Shown: one piece after another, positions 35,829 to 48,276 of the stretch
Layout: each line of letters begins with the position of its first letter
Numbering within the stretch: position 1 is the stretch's first letter
Source: Melampsora larici-populina 98AG31
Taxonomy: Eukaryota > Basidiomycota > Pucciniomycetes > Pucciniales > Melampsoraceae
Length of the DNA stretch: 64,000 nt
Direction: 5' to 3'
Assembly (NCBI RefSeq): GCF_000204055.1
Contig: NW_006768799.1
Location: forward strand, 569,040-633,039
The notes under the pieces: generated by a model
The model's database searches: none
Told to the model about the DNA's origin: nothing
What the model saw: the letters and a program-made list of their open reading frames with translations, nothing else
Program-made: the position numbers and the translations under genes

Positions 35829-36438
35829 GGACCATTAGCTAACACTTTTTGATCAGCGTAACTTGAACAAGCTAACGAACGAATCGAAACTGCAAAAATG
35901 TAACTGTAGAGCGCTACAAAAACGCGCTAACAACTAACATCACGTAAAAAAATTTAATCGGCTTTCCCGTAAGCTATAGCAGCAAGGGCTGGTTTGGTGG
36001 TGGATACTACTATAATTGATGCTTTGCGTTCATTTTGAGTTGTGAGAGTAGGACTTTAGTGTCAATAGCCACTGTATGATCATCAAATTGTGATCAAAAA
36101 AACTTGATTCCAATGTGACCCAACCACAGGGCGAACTGACTCGCGCGTTTGCGAGTTGGTTACAACTCATCACGTCAAGGATCTTCACCTTCAGGAGGTG
36201 AAGTCCTCAAATTGGTGCAGGGGCACGCTAACCAAAGCTAACAGCTAACATCAAATCTTGATGGCTGTTAACATAGATGAACAAATCCAGCTAACGCTAA
36301 GAATGTAGCAATACCGAGTTAACAAAAATTCCAGGATCTGGTAGCGTAGATCACCACATCTAACGGGAAACGTTGGTGTAGATGGATGAAAAAGTTACGC
36401 TACCAGCTTCTCTAACGCTTTTTTAGCGTAATTGGTCC
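35829..36438. mobile_element. Possible MITE rich in GCTAAC motifs
   Basis: The left end GGACCATTAGCTAAC and the right end (reverse) GGACCAATTACGCTAA are similar. The interior repeats GCTAAC and AGCGTA on both strands. Ends are imperfect and no target duplication is fixed. A similar GGACCATT occurs at 35638, so the left boundary may be further out. Confidence 0.3.
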
Positions 36439-36916
36439 AGTGTTGCAAATATGGTCGGACCATGGGCCATGCCAATATAAGCTTAACTGAGCTCCTTGAC
36501 CTCCCATGTCTACGCCCTATGGGAACTACAATACATTTCCAGAGGCTTTATCTCCAAGTCCAACAACTCCTAACAAATCCCCGGCTGGCAACTGCCTTGG
36601 AAGTGGTGTCTGGATCACTATCCGAGGCCTTTTCCGAATTGATATCTTGGACACCTTCAAACCTCTTTGGAGACATGTTGTGAATGATGAACGTGTGATC
36701 AGACTTTGGAAGGCGAAGTGCATGGTATGACAACAATATGGCTTTGTGATTGTATGTATGTAGGCATGTCTGAATATTCCTACTTGTAAGACGATCGAAA
36801 CACATGAAGCGGCACAGTTCATTAGATATGGTTTAGTAACCTACAATCTCCACTTGATTTTTGATTAAAAGTCCTTTCTTTTTCTGTGAATGAGTTGCTT
36901 ATCGATTCGAGCCAAG
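36439..36916. other. Upstream region of secreted-family copy 1
   Basis: Holds an open frame at 36506-36730 with protein-like composition but no start context, splice support or family match. It may be a captured gene fragment. Confidence 0.3.
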
Positions 36917-39671
36917 ATGCTAATATTGTTGAGATTACAAGGGGTTTCCCAATTAATCTTCCTCGCGTCCTTTTCCCTACAAATGGAACATTCAATGGAC
37001 TTGAGAAACTTCGATTCAGTTCACAAGTACGGGTTATCAGATGATGTAATGTCATATGGAGCTAAAGGACCAACTCATCCATTTAGTCAAGTTCCATCAG
37101 ATGAAGGGCCAAACTTAGGATTATCACTTGGATTGTTTCCAAAGAATGAAATTTCTGATACTGAACATTCAAGAAGAATTTGTAGCGATCAAGATAGTGT
37201 TCAGGACAGAAGGACCGAGATTCTGGACCACAAACATGTTGAAGTTGAACATATAGAACCCTTCTTTCTATCCAACAAGCAACCTATGAGCCATCCAGCT
37301 GAGGTACTATTCAAAAGTATGTATCATGATGTGGATTCAAGAAAACCATGGATCTCTTTGGGACCATCTGAATCTTGTGGGCCAGATGGATCCAATCTGG
37401 AGCTTCTTCACCCACGTGAGAGAGCTGTTGACTCAGAGGAAGAAGTTCCTGTTGAAAGGAAATGGCTCACACTTGGTCCTCAAGAGACTTCTACAGGGAA
37501 ACTTGGAGGTATGTCCAATCCTAATTTGATAAATAGAATGAGGAGGATTTCTCTGCAATTCTGAAATACCTTGTGTTTTCTCAGATAACAGTATGCAAAG
37601 AGGCGTCTTGAATGGTGATTCGGNNNNNNNNNNNNNNNNNNNNNNNNNNNNNNNNNNNNNNNNNNNNNNNNNNNNNNNNNNNNNNNNNNNNNNNNNNNNN
37701 NNNNNNNNNNNNNNNNNNNNNNNNNNNNNNNNNNNNNNNNNNNNNNNNNNNNNNNNNNNNNNNNNNNNNNNNNNNNNNNNNNNNNNNNNNNNNNNNNNNN
37801 NNNNNNNNNNNNNNNNNNNNNNNNNNNNNNNNNNNNNNNNNNACAATGGAGGCTATTTGGCTTGCCCAAGCGGCTTTGAAAGCTCAAGAGAAAACATCCC
37901 AAGCATCCTGAACTCTCAACATCCACAAAATCATATGGAGAATGAAAAAGATGTTTGGAGAACCTCATTAAATACAGAGCACCTTGATATGGTCTACCCC
38001 AATGAGGAAAATCTTGGAAGGAAAGAGCTTTTCAAGAATTCAGACTCACCATATCAAGAGCAAACACATCCAAGCGTCAAATCTAAAGCCAGGCTGTCTG
38101 AGAAATCCTTTATACATGAACACACAATGCCCAAAAGACACAAAAGTGTGCAGCCAGATTCCAAACAAATAGCAAAAGAAACAACTGATGATAGAGAAAT
38201 AGGTGGACAATCTCAGATTTATGTCCCTAGAGAATTCACAGGACATGCTGAACTTGAAGAAAGACCATCTGACTCATTCAAATTCAATTCAGAGAGAGAT
38301 TTGCACAAGACCGTCAATGTTTTTGGGAAGAATAAGAATTTCATTCCTGAGAGCATGCAAAATGAAATCAAGATGTGGTTTGATCAACTACAACATGATC
38401 TCTTTCAAAGACTTAGATTGGGAGGGTTTGATTCATTGGTGATTGATAGGATCAGTGGAGCACTATCAAAAGGTATCTTGAAGATGGGGATTGAATTGAC
38501 AACTTTCTTCCTCACCAGTCTGAAGCTTCTTCACAAAAAACATGCTCAGAACTTTGAACATTGGGACTACATAATCTTAGAGGATGGATGGACTTTTGTC
38601 AAAAACATCTTCATCCAGTGGATGATGCTAGACCCTGAACAGATCTGTGGACATGTGATTTCAAGACCCACTGATCATCTTAATCATCTTGAACCTTCTT
38701 CTCTGTATGGCTGTATGCTATATAAAGATCTAGATGATATCACAATGAACATTTCCTGGGATATGTGGAAGAAATGGTACAGAGAATCAAAAGTACCTTA
38801 TAAAAGGTTTATCGCAACTAGGAATAATTTTGAGCAACAGATTGAAGTGTCAATTTGCAATGATGATGTATACAAGTCACCCAGAACAGAAAAGTCAAGA
38901 ATTGAACTCTTACAACCAATAGATGGCCATGAATATCATCAAGATCTTTTTGATAGCCATTTCCTTAAGTTTCCTAGGTTTTTGAGTATGGATCCTGCCT
39001 TCCCACCACAGAGGAGGGATTTTGTTTACCTAATTCAACATCTAGGTGAACTTGAGATAGAACTCTTGGAACATCATGAACCAGTTGTAGAATGGTTTGA
39101 AAAACTGGCAGAAGATCTCAGAGCCCAACTTCTAATACCTGGGATTCATCATAGAAGTCCAGTGCGGGTAATTTCCAATTGTGTCAAAAGCATATTGACC
39201 AGGTTGCTCCCAAAATTTTTTGGTCTGCTTAAGATTATGGAGGATCCAAAACCTCATTTACTAGCAAAGGAAGTAGATCCAACTGTGTTGAGGGGATGGG
39301 AGTTCATGAAAACCTATCTAGATCATTGGAGACATATAGATCTTGGGAAGGGTCTACGCAATCCAACTGCACGGTTCGATTTGGGAGATTGTCACTCCGG
39401 AGAAAGCTATGCATTATTTTTGAAGTTTCTGAAGAGAAAAGCATGGCATGTTCCATTTGAAGATGTTTGGAAGCTCTACTATCTTCATACCACATCTCCT
39501 TTGCTTCAATTGAGTCCCAGGGATACTAGAAAGCAAGCATCAAGTTTACAGAAGGAGCTTAAGAAAAGAGTTTTGAACCTGAAGAACAGTTTGGACACGA
39601 GGCACAGAGTCTGTTGTCAACAGAAAAGACAGCTACTTAAGCCTCAAATAGTTCTTTGCAATTTGAGTTGA
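36917..39671 (+). CDS. Secreted W-x-x-L-G/LxLxL family protein, copy 1
   Basis: Exons 36917-37508 and 37585-39671 join in frame (892 aa, counting 73 unknown residues under the N run at 37624-37842). The start is fixed by alignment with the paralogs: all have a ~22-residue hydrophobic leader ending S-[LI]-Q-M-[ED]. The N-terminal half is polar and probably disordered. It holds L67-G-L-S-L-G-L (LxLxL, EAR-like) and two W-[IL]-[ST]-L-G-P repeats (W145, W183). The C-terminal domain (about 460-830) is helical-looking. It shares D-G-W-T-F, W-Y-R-[ED]-S-K, L-E-H-H-E-P-V, and G-W-E-F-M-K...H-W-R-x-I-D with copy 4. The tail is Lys-rich. No known enzyme motif. Likely secreted or delivered to the host; function unknown. 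Phase-1 intron position is the same as in copy 4. Confidence 0.82.
37624..37842. other. Assembly gap (219 N)
   Basis: The gap lies inside exon 2 of secreted-family copy 1. Its length is a multiple of three and the frame continues after it. Confidence 0.99.
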
Positions 39672-40425
39672 ACTCATGAGGATCCAAGAGCTTATTACAT
39701 CATCTGTATCACCAAAACTCCAATTCTATTCTTCTTCCCCTAGATTGGATACAACAATCATATGTCAAATCGATTCTCATGAAGACTTAGCATATGTTGA
39801 ATTGATTCTCATCAAGGCTGAGTAAAGTTATTTTGTTCATCTCTACCTGCCAAAACAGTGATGGTCACTAAATTATGGAAGCTAAAATGTGACTCTCAAT
39901 TCAAAGAAGGCCAGTTTGGTTGAGAGAGAGTACCCGGTTTTCTCAAAATTTGTCTTCCTTTACAGAAAATGTGCTATAGGGAAAGTTTGAGTTCAGCATT
40001 GATTACTTAGAGCTGAGTGTAAGTTCTTTCCCTGAGTGTGTTGTCTGATTCATGAAGCGTGAATATTTTTGGAATTCTCTGTATGGTGAAACATCACCTC
40101 TTTTGCATGCTTTAATCATAAATGGCCTATCTCAACATGAATACATGAGAATATATCAGGATACATGTGCAATAGACTGCATTCCATCAGAGAACCCGTA
40201 GGCATACCAAGACTCACAAACTTTCTCTGAGTCATGGTCATAATTGGACTCAAGCTGACCAAGGTCAAGATCACCCTTCTGTTCCCTCAAAAGTGAGTAC
40301 TTGAGGTAATGAGTTTTGAGTAACATAAAGATACACGTAAGACTGAGTACGGAGAGCCAAGGTAGGCCAAAATCTGTGTCATAGAAGATGTCGGAAGAAA
40401 GCGTAACTCGACATTCACTTTTTGA
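39672..40425. other. Intergenic, convergent gene ends
   Basis: 3' flanks of copy 1 (+) and the GDSL gene (-). AT-rich, nothing else seen. Confidence 0.4.
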
Positions 40426-41863
40426 TCATGTACAGTTTGATAAAACAACGTCAGCCCATTGGGCCATGAGTCCATGAGTGAGTTTCTGTGGGTGATTGGG
40501 GATATAATACTAGGAGGGATCACAGAGTAGTCATTAAAATGGTTGTACATGGATGATTCCAGAGATAAAATACTTACGAGGTAAACGTCTGGGTTTTGAC
40601 ACGCCCCATCTAGACTAGTGGCACTCTTAAGACACGACTCAGCGGATTCGTACCTGGCATACAAAAAGTCTTGCCTGATCAGAATTGAGGGCACGCAAAG
40701 GACTACTATGCCAAATAGACTTACCCAAAAGACTGGGGATCTGCATTTATAGCAGAGTAGAGCGCGGAGAAATCGACATAAGCAAATTGTATGGATGGAG
40801 TTTGGGCCTTTAAACTCTTCAAACCATTCCAGATGATATTGTTGAACTCTGGGAATAGACCAGAAGCCTTTGGAGGTGCTGTAGGCCGTTTCAAGACAAG
40901 GTTCATCAGCCTCAAAAAAGAGACATACAGCGCAAAGTGAAGATCAGAGAAAGGCCTGACAAAGAACAACCACATTTTGGATCCCAGCCTGTATGAGAAG
41001 TTCGGTTTGGCTAATGAGCTCTTGGGCTGAGCTTGATAGGGATGTAGCGCCACGACGAGAGGCCGAGACCCCATCATTGATCCCGTAGCAAATCATTGCA
41101 ATCGACCTATTTCCAATAAGAAATCATCAGTGCAAAGGCTGCATTCTACAAATGATCCAATTCCACGACTCACGAAGCTGCATCGATCTGATTTTTCTGG
41201 TCTAAGAATACCTGGACGTGTTCAATCATGTCTGATTGTTCTTTCTACAACACGAAGAAAAGGTTGAAACTACTGAGAAAACGAACGCGTTTGTGGAACA
41301 GGAGAAATCTAGTGAATAGGATGGATAGCTCACTGCAGGCGGCGTGAGTTTGCTTGAGACTATCGCGCCCCCTCTAGCATAATCCCTAACGAGAGCGCCG
41401 AGTTCATCACCCAGTTGCTCGATCCATATAAGCCCATTGGAAGCACGGCCACTAGTGCAAATCAACCGAGCTTGGGTTCAATCCCTTTCATTTCACAGGA
41501 GGTCAATCACTTACCCGTATTTTGGGTCTTCAGAGTTTGGCACAGCTGGTAATGGAGTACTTCCGGTCTTTTGTCCATTGCTCATCCAGCTATCGCCAAA
41601 CCCGTATATTGTCTGAAAATTGGTTTGTACAAGTTTACTGTCAGTCTTGGAGGTTAGATTGGTGTTTACATTATGAGTACAAGCACTTTGATTGTTGTCA
41701 GGTCAATACCTGAGTTAAAATTGTTGAATTGAGACGAGTCGAGAGCTCCGCAAGTTGGTTGAGCAGCCAGTTTAAGAGGAGTTGTGTTAAATGCTTTTGC
41801 TCCTTCGTTGTGAAGTATGCCAATGAGTAAGATACCCAAGAGAAAAAACATTCGATCAGTCAT
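40426..41863 (-). CDS. Secreted GDSL-type esterase/lipase
   Basis: Eight exons: 41863-41687 (or -41681), 41612-41515, 41451-41334, 41244-41174, 41106-40961, 40878-40725, 40653-40578, 40509-40426 (about 307 aa). All junctions keep frame; the first donor is atypical and uncertain. The chosen ATG opens a signal peptide (M-F-F-L-L-G-I-L-L-I-G). Family blocks: F-G-D-S-W (nucleophile Ser), S-N-G-x-x-W...D-Y-A-R-G-G-A, Y-G-I-N-D (block with Asn), and near the end N-H-P-Q-K-L-T-H-G-L-M-A-Q-W-A (catalytic His). The Asp three residues before that His is Ile here (I-P-N-H). The enzyme may still work, since some GDSL hydrolases tolerate loss of Asp, or it may be impaired. Probable role: extracellular ester hydrolysis on wall or cutin-type substrates, inferred from family. 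Confidence 0.8.
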
Positions 41864-42893
41864 GTTGCTCGACGACGCGAAGGGTTTGAGGAATCGACTG
41901 TAAACTGATTTTTGAACGCGACCAAACGACGAGAAAAAAATAGCTGGAGGAGTAAGGCATTCCAACCGACTACAAGGTAGTTTTAAATAGTTCTTGAGCT
42001 AGTGCGGATTTTGACGGAAGACACCCAAATCGTCTTTGGACTTTCTCCCACGGCTATGTAGATCCACCTCGACAGCTCTCGACAGCAAAAGTCTGTAAGT
42101 ACTTTGTCAACTTGATTTAGAGTGGTTATCGACACATGATGGTCTGAGGAGAACTGGGCCTTGGGCTGGGGGATTTCCTCAATCCTTAATAAATTTGATT
42201 GAGACCCTGAAAGAGAAGACGCGCTACAGTGCGCCAAAAAATCAACATTCGTTAAAGTTGAAGACTCTGTTCGTAATCGTATACGCGTCTGAATGCTCGT
42301 GTTTGAAAAATCCATTGACATTCTGTGATACGAATGGCATTTATCTTACTTCATACTCTCAAGAGTGAGTTTCTTGAGCCCCGACCAATCACTTCTGACA
42401 CAAGCATCGACCAGGAACGCCATCTACAACTCAAGTCAAAGAAGACGAGTTTGGTCAATATTACTTCTTCTCAGAAGATCTCCTTTTTCACCAATGCACA
42501 GTCCACCAAGCTTGACAAGAATTTGTGCACCTCTGAATTTTGCGAGCAAACCTCAGTCGAGCTTTCTCAATCGACTGCAGTCGTGGACGCTCATTTGTTT
42601 ATCAGGCGTGACAGCGCAAGCTGGATATAGCATTTGTAGATAAGCATGTCAAGTTGATGGAATACCAAGACTTTAAAGTTTGCCACCTTTCATATAGGAT
42701 AACACGTATGAGCAGAGAACTAACCTGGATATCTTTCGATAGAATTGGAGGATTTCATTCACTTTGCGAATTGTGAGCTCTTGTGATGCAAACGGTTGCA
42801 TGACCGGGGCTTGTGCACGGTCCGCCCGGTCGAGTACATGCATTTGGCCACATCTTCATGCTGAGAAAAAGAATGCGAAGAACATGAACGTCA
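41864..42893. other. Divergent promoter region
   Basis: Lies between the GDSL gene (-) and the alpha/beta hydrolase gene (+). Open frames at 41983-42321 (-), 42325-42643 (+) and 42755-43009 (-) lack ATG starts or splice support and are not called. Confidence 0.35.
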
Positions 42894-44242
42894 ATGATGG
42901 AGCCGTCCATAAGTCCTGACAGTGAGACCAGCCTCACCTCCAAATCGCCATCGATTTCTCTAGTCCTGAGCCTGATAATCGGTTTACCTTTCACTTTGTA
43001 TTCGGCCAAAGTTCAGTATCAACCCAATGAACTTATCTCGATATACGAATCTGACTCATTTGACTCGCTCAAATTATCCAAACACTGATAACTTGAATGA
43101 ATATCGTCATAGTCATTGGCACTCATAATCTTTCAACGTCGAATCATTTATTTACCGTATCTTCCACCTAATTCTCGCCATCAACCATTGACTCCAACAC
43201 ATTTGCTCAACTCTCTGAAACATGACCTCGTCTACTTGCCTCCAACCCCTCTTTCGCCTCGACTGTCGGCCTTATACCTTCAACCGTCCAGCTGTTCTCC
43301 AGCTACTGACCTGGATGGAATAATCTATTATCTTCAAGGTCTTCCCCATCTTTTTTCGTTCCTATCTTCTCCGAAAGCTACCCCAAGATATATTTATGAT
43401 CACCGGGTTTGGACATCCAATGTCTGTATGCTCATTGCCATTTTCGGATCCCTTCCTCTCCATCCTGAAGAATAGGTAATGCTGGAAACCCAATCGGTCG
43501 GCTCGATCTCTTCCGCCATCTTCTCCTACCTCCGTCGTCTTCTACTAAACCCATGAATCTCGGTATATTCGCTCTTGCCCCTCGAGGCTATTGGAATTCT
43601 TCTGGACCATTTCCATTCCCATTCACGTGCTTCAGTAGACCTTCTCATCGGCTTACTGAGGCGGGGGTTGTGATTGACTATCAACGAGGATTGAATCATT
43701 TGCTTGAAACAACGGATGCTCCAATTTGGCTCCTGGGGCATTCTCTCGGGGCTGCTGCTGCTGTTCAACTCCTTCATCGGGTTTCACTAACTGATCCAAA
43801 GGGAGACGTAAGATACAAGAGGATTAGGGGGATGATACTCGAGAATCCACTTCCATCCATCCGAAAAATGGTCAAAGTACTTTACCCATCCCCATATGTT
43901 CCATATCACTATCTAGGACCATTCGTACGAGATAAATGGGATACCATCAAAGCTTTTGAATCTTCACATCATTCGAAAAATTCAATATTTTCAACAATAC
44001 CTCTCTTGGTACTTCAGAGTGAAAGAGACGAACTTGTACCACCTAGTTTGACTAGGAGAGTATATGAAGCTGCTATTGGAAAACCGATGGGACTGAAGAA
44101 TGATCATCTGATTGGTAAGAATGTTATCCAGCGATATCGTTCCATTCCTAGAGCTTTACATGATGATGCGTATACGAAACCACGCTACCGGCTTGAAATT
44201 TTTCAGTTTATTAGAGACACCATTTCTTCTCATGGAAATTGA
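42894..44242 (+). CDS. Alpha/beta hydrolase, Bem46/ABHD13-like, membrane-anchored
   Basis: Exons 42894-43010, 43107-43338 and 43476-44242 join in frame (371 aa). An N-terminal hydrophobic segment (S-L-V-L-S-L-I-I-G-L-P-F) precedes F-Q-R-R-I-I-Y-L-P, the usual start of Bem46-like proteins, so a signal anchor is expected. The oxyanion turn is Q-G-N-A-G-N. The nucleophile elbow is G-H-S-L-G. The acid is in Q-S-E-R-D-E-L-V-P, and the His is in R-A-L-H-D-D-A-Y, so the triad is complete. A short P-F-P-F-P-F insertion sits before the P-S-x-x-x-L-T-E-A-G segment. The family is conserved in fungi and linked to membrane and polarity functions, with no settled substrate. The first exon and its GTTCAG donor are the weakest part. 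Confidence 0.8.
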
Positions 44243-44875
44243 CTTTAAATCTCCTGCTCATTTAAATCATCCGTAAAGTTTGTTATTTTTGATGTATTGA
44301 AAGATCTTTCTTACCCATATCAGGATTGACCAGAGAGCTGCTCAATTCTTCTGCGGGAGTAAAGACGCCCAAATCCTGAGTTGGTCCTCAAAAACTCCAT
44401 CTAGTTTGAGACTTGTAGATGAAATATCTGCGAAAAATACCAGGGAATGTGGATGTACATGATGGTCAATGAGGCAATGGGATGAGGAAATGGTCAAGAG
44501 GATTTGGAGAATCGATATATGACGTCATATTGAATACTTGGGCCCCGTTTGCCCCACCGTGTGTAAGACATGTAACCTGTGAGCACTGATTAGTACGCAG
44601 CAACTTTCAGGGTAATGGTCATGTGTCACTTTGCTGATTACATAGTAATGATGTAGATGACTGTGTATTGTGACCACAAGATGTGTCTGAAGATGTGTAC
44701 AATGACTGACTTTGAGCATAATGCTACTTGCAAGGTGATTGAAGAACAGGGGTGGGTACACTCACTTCTAGTGCCAAAGATACAAGTAGACCAAGAAAGA
44801 AAAATATCTCCCCGGTTGGAATTACACAACAGACTCTTGAATTTTTGATTTGGAGAATTCACTTGTTCACCTAAG
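44243..44875. other. Intergenic
   Basis: 3' flank of the hydrolase gene and 5' flank of family copy 2. No gene seen. Confidence 0.4.
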
Positions 44876-45202
44876 ATGCTACAGATAGCCAAAAGGTTTG
44901 GAATTATTCTTCAATTGGTTCTCCTTGCACCCTTTTCATTGCAGATGGAACAACACCTGAATTTGGGAAAACATGGTTCAGCCATCAAACTGATTGGAGG
45001 AATAACATTCAAAGCTAAAGAGTCAACTCTTCCAAGGGATCAACTTATATCAACTAGAAGGCCATGCTTGGAATTAATATTATCCCTTGGTACATCTCAA
45101 CAAGATGGAATGTCATATGACTTTTTTTCTATCAAAAAAGTTGCAGGATTCATCTATCAGTCTCCATGTACAGAATTGTCCAATCATATGTTCTCCTTGT
45201 AG
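44876..45202 (+). pseudogene. Secreted-family copy 2, truncated pseudogene
   Basis: The leader aligns residue for residue in length with copy 1 (M-L-Q-I...A-P-F-S-L-Q-M-E-Q). It is followed by L65-E-L-I-L-S-L-G, matching the copy 1 LxLxL position within two residues. The frame then runs into unrelated residues and stops at 45200-45202. No W-x-x-L-G repeats or C-terminal domain follow in frame. It could encode a ~108-aa secreted peptide with the LxLxL motif, but loss of the rest points to a pseudogene. Confidence 0.7.
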
Positions 45203-45575
45203 CAATTCTCAATATCAGGTGAATGGCGCCAAAAGCAAAGTTCCCTCTGTAAATTGTAACCATGTCTGTTACACATCCCCTTCCAGAATTCCAACTTGGT
45301 AGTCTCTCTGGATAAGCTGTAGCTTTTGAAATGTGAAACATCTGAATGTATCCAGACCCGGTATGTTATAGAGGTGTACTGCATCACTGCAATATAGTTT
45401 TTCCCAAGTGGTGCATCAAGGCATGCAATTTCAAAAGGTTTGGTTTACATCTGAAGGAAACAGCATATATTCTGTGTTAAATATTTCACCTAGAAATTGC
45501 ATCCCAAAAGGAAGAGCAGGATCAAAACCTACATACATTCCTCACAAATTTCACAAGTTGAAGATTTGGCTGAAA

Positions 45576-46760
45576 ATGCCTTTGACGTTTAGACGGCTTG
45601 GAGCCTTACATGTGCTTGTCCTCTCATTGCTTTCCATACAAATGGAACACACTGTATTTGGGAGATTTGCCATCAATTCCAATACCTGAGGTTGATGAGT
45701 ACAAAAGAGAAGACATACTAAAAGTGGAAAGGTAGAATAAACAAACAAATCAAAAACCACAACAGGCAGTCAAAAATCCCCAATTTCAACAATGAAAAAT
45801 ATCACTTGGTGCTAGGGATGCCTACCATTGATTAGGGGAATCTGGAACACTAACCTTGAACTTATCACTCAACTCTCTTCTGGAAGTAAAGAGCTAAGAT
45901 TAGAGAAGTTTAAGGGTGTATGGATTACAATGTATCAATACAGACAATCTGCATGATCCTCTTGACCTCAAAAAGAATGCCTCAAAAGACATTTCATTTC
46001 AAGAGTCCTGTACCTAGATCAAGCACATCAGGCTACAGAAAACCATGGCTCACTCTGGGACAGCCTGAAAAACCTTCCAAGGATGATATGAGGGGGAAAA
46101 TGAAAATGGTATATCCATCTATGGATTCTGTTGGGCCAAGCCAGAAAATGCCAAGAAGGCCATGCATTACCCTTGGACACCAAGATGTTTTTAGCAGAAC
46201 TTGGAGTTATGTTTCTTCCTTTAAATGTATCAAACTGAAACACTTGGTTGAGGTTTTTGCAGACGGAATGAGTTCACAATCCAACAGGTATAAGGACTGA
46301 GCAAGGTGATTTTGATGCCATGATTGGCTTTGTTGAAACTAAATAAAGCAGTCTAGAGAGTCCCCCAACCGGGAGATCCACATCACGTCTTCCTCAGCTT
46401 CAAAAAAGCATGGACCTTGAAGCAAAAAATTGAGCAGCTCATCTAACATACAAAACTTAGATTGGTATAACTCTGACCAGCTTGACTTGTCCAAAATTCC
46501 AACTACAAAGAATGCAAATCTGTATCTTCCTCCAACACCCATGAGTACAGAAAAATACTCGCAGGTTTATCCAAGGAAGGCAAGAGACATCAGATCACAG
46601 ACTCAGAAGCATAACAGGGTTGACCGGAATGTGAAAGCTTTGAGAGTTTCAATAATTGTTGAAAACATAAATACCACAAAAATCATTGCCAAGTATGTCA
46701 AAACAATGTACTACAAGGTGGCAGGCCATTCCAATATTTTTGGGTCAGATTTTTGTTGAC
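45576..46760 (+). pseudogene. Secreted-family copy 3, decayed pseudogene
   Basis: The leader M-P-L-T-F-R-R-L-G-A-L-H-V-L is close to copy 4 (M-P-W-I-S-R-W-L-G-A-L-Q-V-L). The frame stops at 45687-45689. Downstream, in several frames, pieces match copy 4 in order: N-L-E-L...L-E-K-F-K-G-V-W, K-P-W-L-T-L-G-Q-P-E, R-P-C-I-T-L-G-H-Q-D, and Y-V-K-T-M-Y-Y-K-V near the end. Frameshifts, early stops and a large internal deletion of the C-terminal domain make it non-functional. It is nearer to copy 4 than to copy 1. Confidence 0.8.
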
Positions 46761-47380
46761 ACTTCATTCTTCTTAGCTGGTTTCTAGCAACATCAAAGAT
46801 TATCATTTCTCTGACTCCCACATTTTCATGTTTTCAGTTTACCTTATGCTTTCAGGTTAATATCAAAAGCTGCTTCTGTGAATGATATCTCTATGCTATG
46901 ACCATTTAACCTTCAAGTCATGAAAAACCTATGACTTCATGAATTCATCGCGAACAAGTTTCTACGTTATACCAATCATTGGAACTCCAAGTATTCCACG
47001 TGAAGAATGACATGTGTACATGAGGAATGCCCTGAATGAGAGTTTATGGGACTTACATGATTGATCCGGAAGCCCAAGGACATCAAGAACTTCAGGTGAA
47101 TATTGCCCCTCATGACTCATCGTAACTTTGATAAAAAGTCAAGATGGATGAGCGCTTTTCGATAGACGACAGAGTTCGTCGGGCATGGAGAATACCCAAC
47201 GAGTTGTTATTGAAGTCATCTAGTTTGAGTCTTTGTTTGTTAACTTCGAGGATGGGAAAGTAGGACAGAGAACCGAGGGTTGTGAAAGGTCTTCAAGTCC
47301 CGCACAACCTACACTCTCAACCTGTCTCAACGAACCACCACTTATCCTGACTGTTGTCACTAGACGAATGCACCGGACGA
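46761..47380. other. Intergenic
   Basis: Upstream of the pyroglutamyl peptidase gene; no gene seen. Confidence 0.4.
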
Positions 47381-48276
47381 ATGGCTCCTCCTACAGTTCC
47401 TCTTGTCCAACTCCATAGTTCTTCCGAAAGTGAAGTACAGGTACGGCCTTCTGTAGTACCGACCTCGCCTCCTGGTACGAAGCCTCAAGATCCCATACGG
47501 ATTCTCTTGACCGGCTATGGCGTACGTTTCCCTGCAATTATCATAATTTGATCGTTTCAACCTAAGCTGATTCTATTCCTCTCTCAGCCCTTCCAGACCC
47601 ACACTGTCAATCCTTCTTTCGAGATAGTCTCTGGGCTTGACTTGTCTCCATTCATTGGCCAGGCCGAGATCTTCGTCTATCCAGAGCCGGTCCGGGTGGC
47701 TTACCGGACTGTCAGGAGCCTCCTTCCTCGGATCTTTGCAAGCCACCCAAATTTCGATTACGTGATCCACCTGGGTGTTGCGAAGCTGTCAACCGGATTT
47801 TTCAAACTGGAACAAGGCGCACATCGAGACGGTTATGAGAAGGTCGATGTGGATGGGATACGTGGTTGTGACTTAGAGAAGAGTGTTGAGGAAGGATGGG
47901 AAGACTGGAAAGAGCAGCAGACGCATATAGCGACATCGATCGATGTAGAAGAGCTGGCAAGAGAAGTGACTAAGAAAGTTAAAGTACTTATCACCTTGAT
48001 ATACAAAACTGACAGAGAACTTGATGCTTTATTGACGATTCTGATTGTTTTTGGGGGAATCAGCTTGCTCATCCGGCTGTCAATGTGGATACTTCGAATG
48101 ACGCAGGTCGATACCTCTGCGAATATATCTTCTACAGCTCACTTGCTCATTTCAATGCCCATCGGCGAGTACTTTTCCTTCACGTCCCGGCCGGACTTGA
48201 GGAAGAAGACATTGCTCAAGGTCGAGCAGTGCTGGCAGAGATCATATGGACGATTATTCGACTGCATCACGCCTGA
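47381..48276 (+). CDS. Pyroglutamyl-peptidase I (cysteine peptidase C15)
   Basis: Exons 47381-47521, 47588-47983 (or -47977) and 48064-48276 join in frame (about 249 aa). It removes N-terminal pyroglutamate from peptides in the cytosol. Family signs in order: I-L-L-T-G-Y-G-P-F, N-P-S-F-E, H-L-G-V, catalytic Glu in K-L-E-Q-G-A...G-Y, catalytic Cys in N-D-A-G-R-Y-L-C-E, and catalytic His in F-L-H-V-P. All three catalytic residues are present. It has a ~40-residue N-terminal extension rich in Ser/Pro and no signal peptide. This housekeeping-type gene sits inside the cluster of secreted paralogs. Confidence 0.88.

Noticed and set aside
42755..43009. Minus-strand frame resembling a short protein
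   Set aside because: It has no ATG start and overlaps the better-supported first exon of the alpha/beta hydrolase gene on the other strand.
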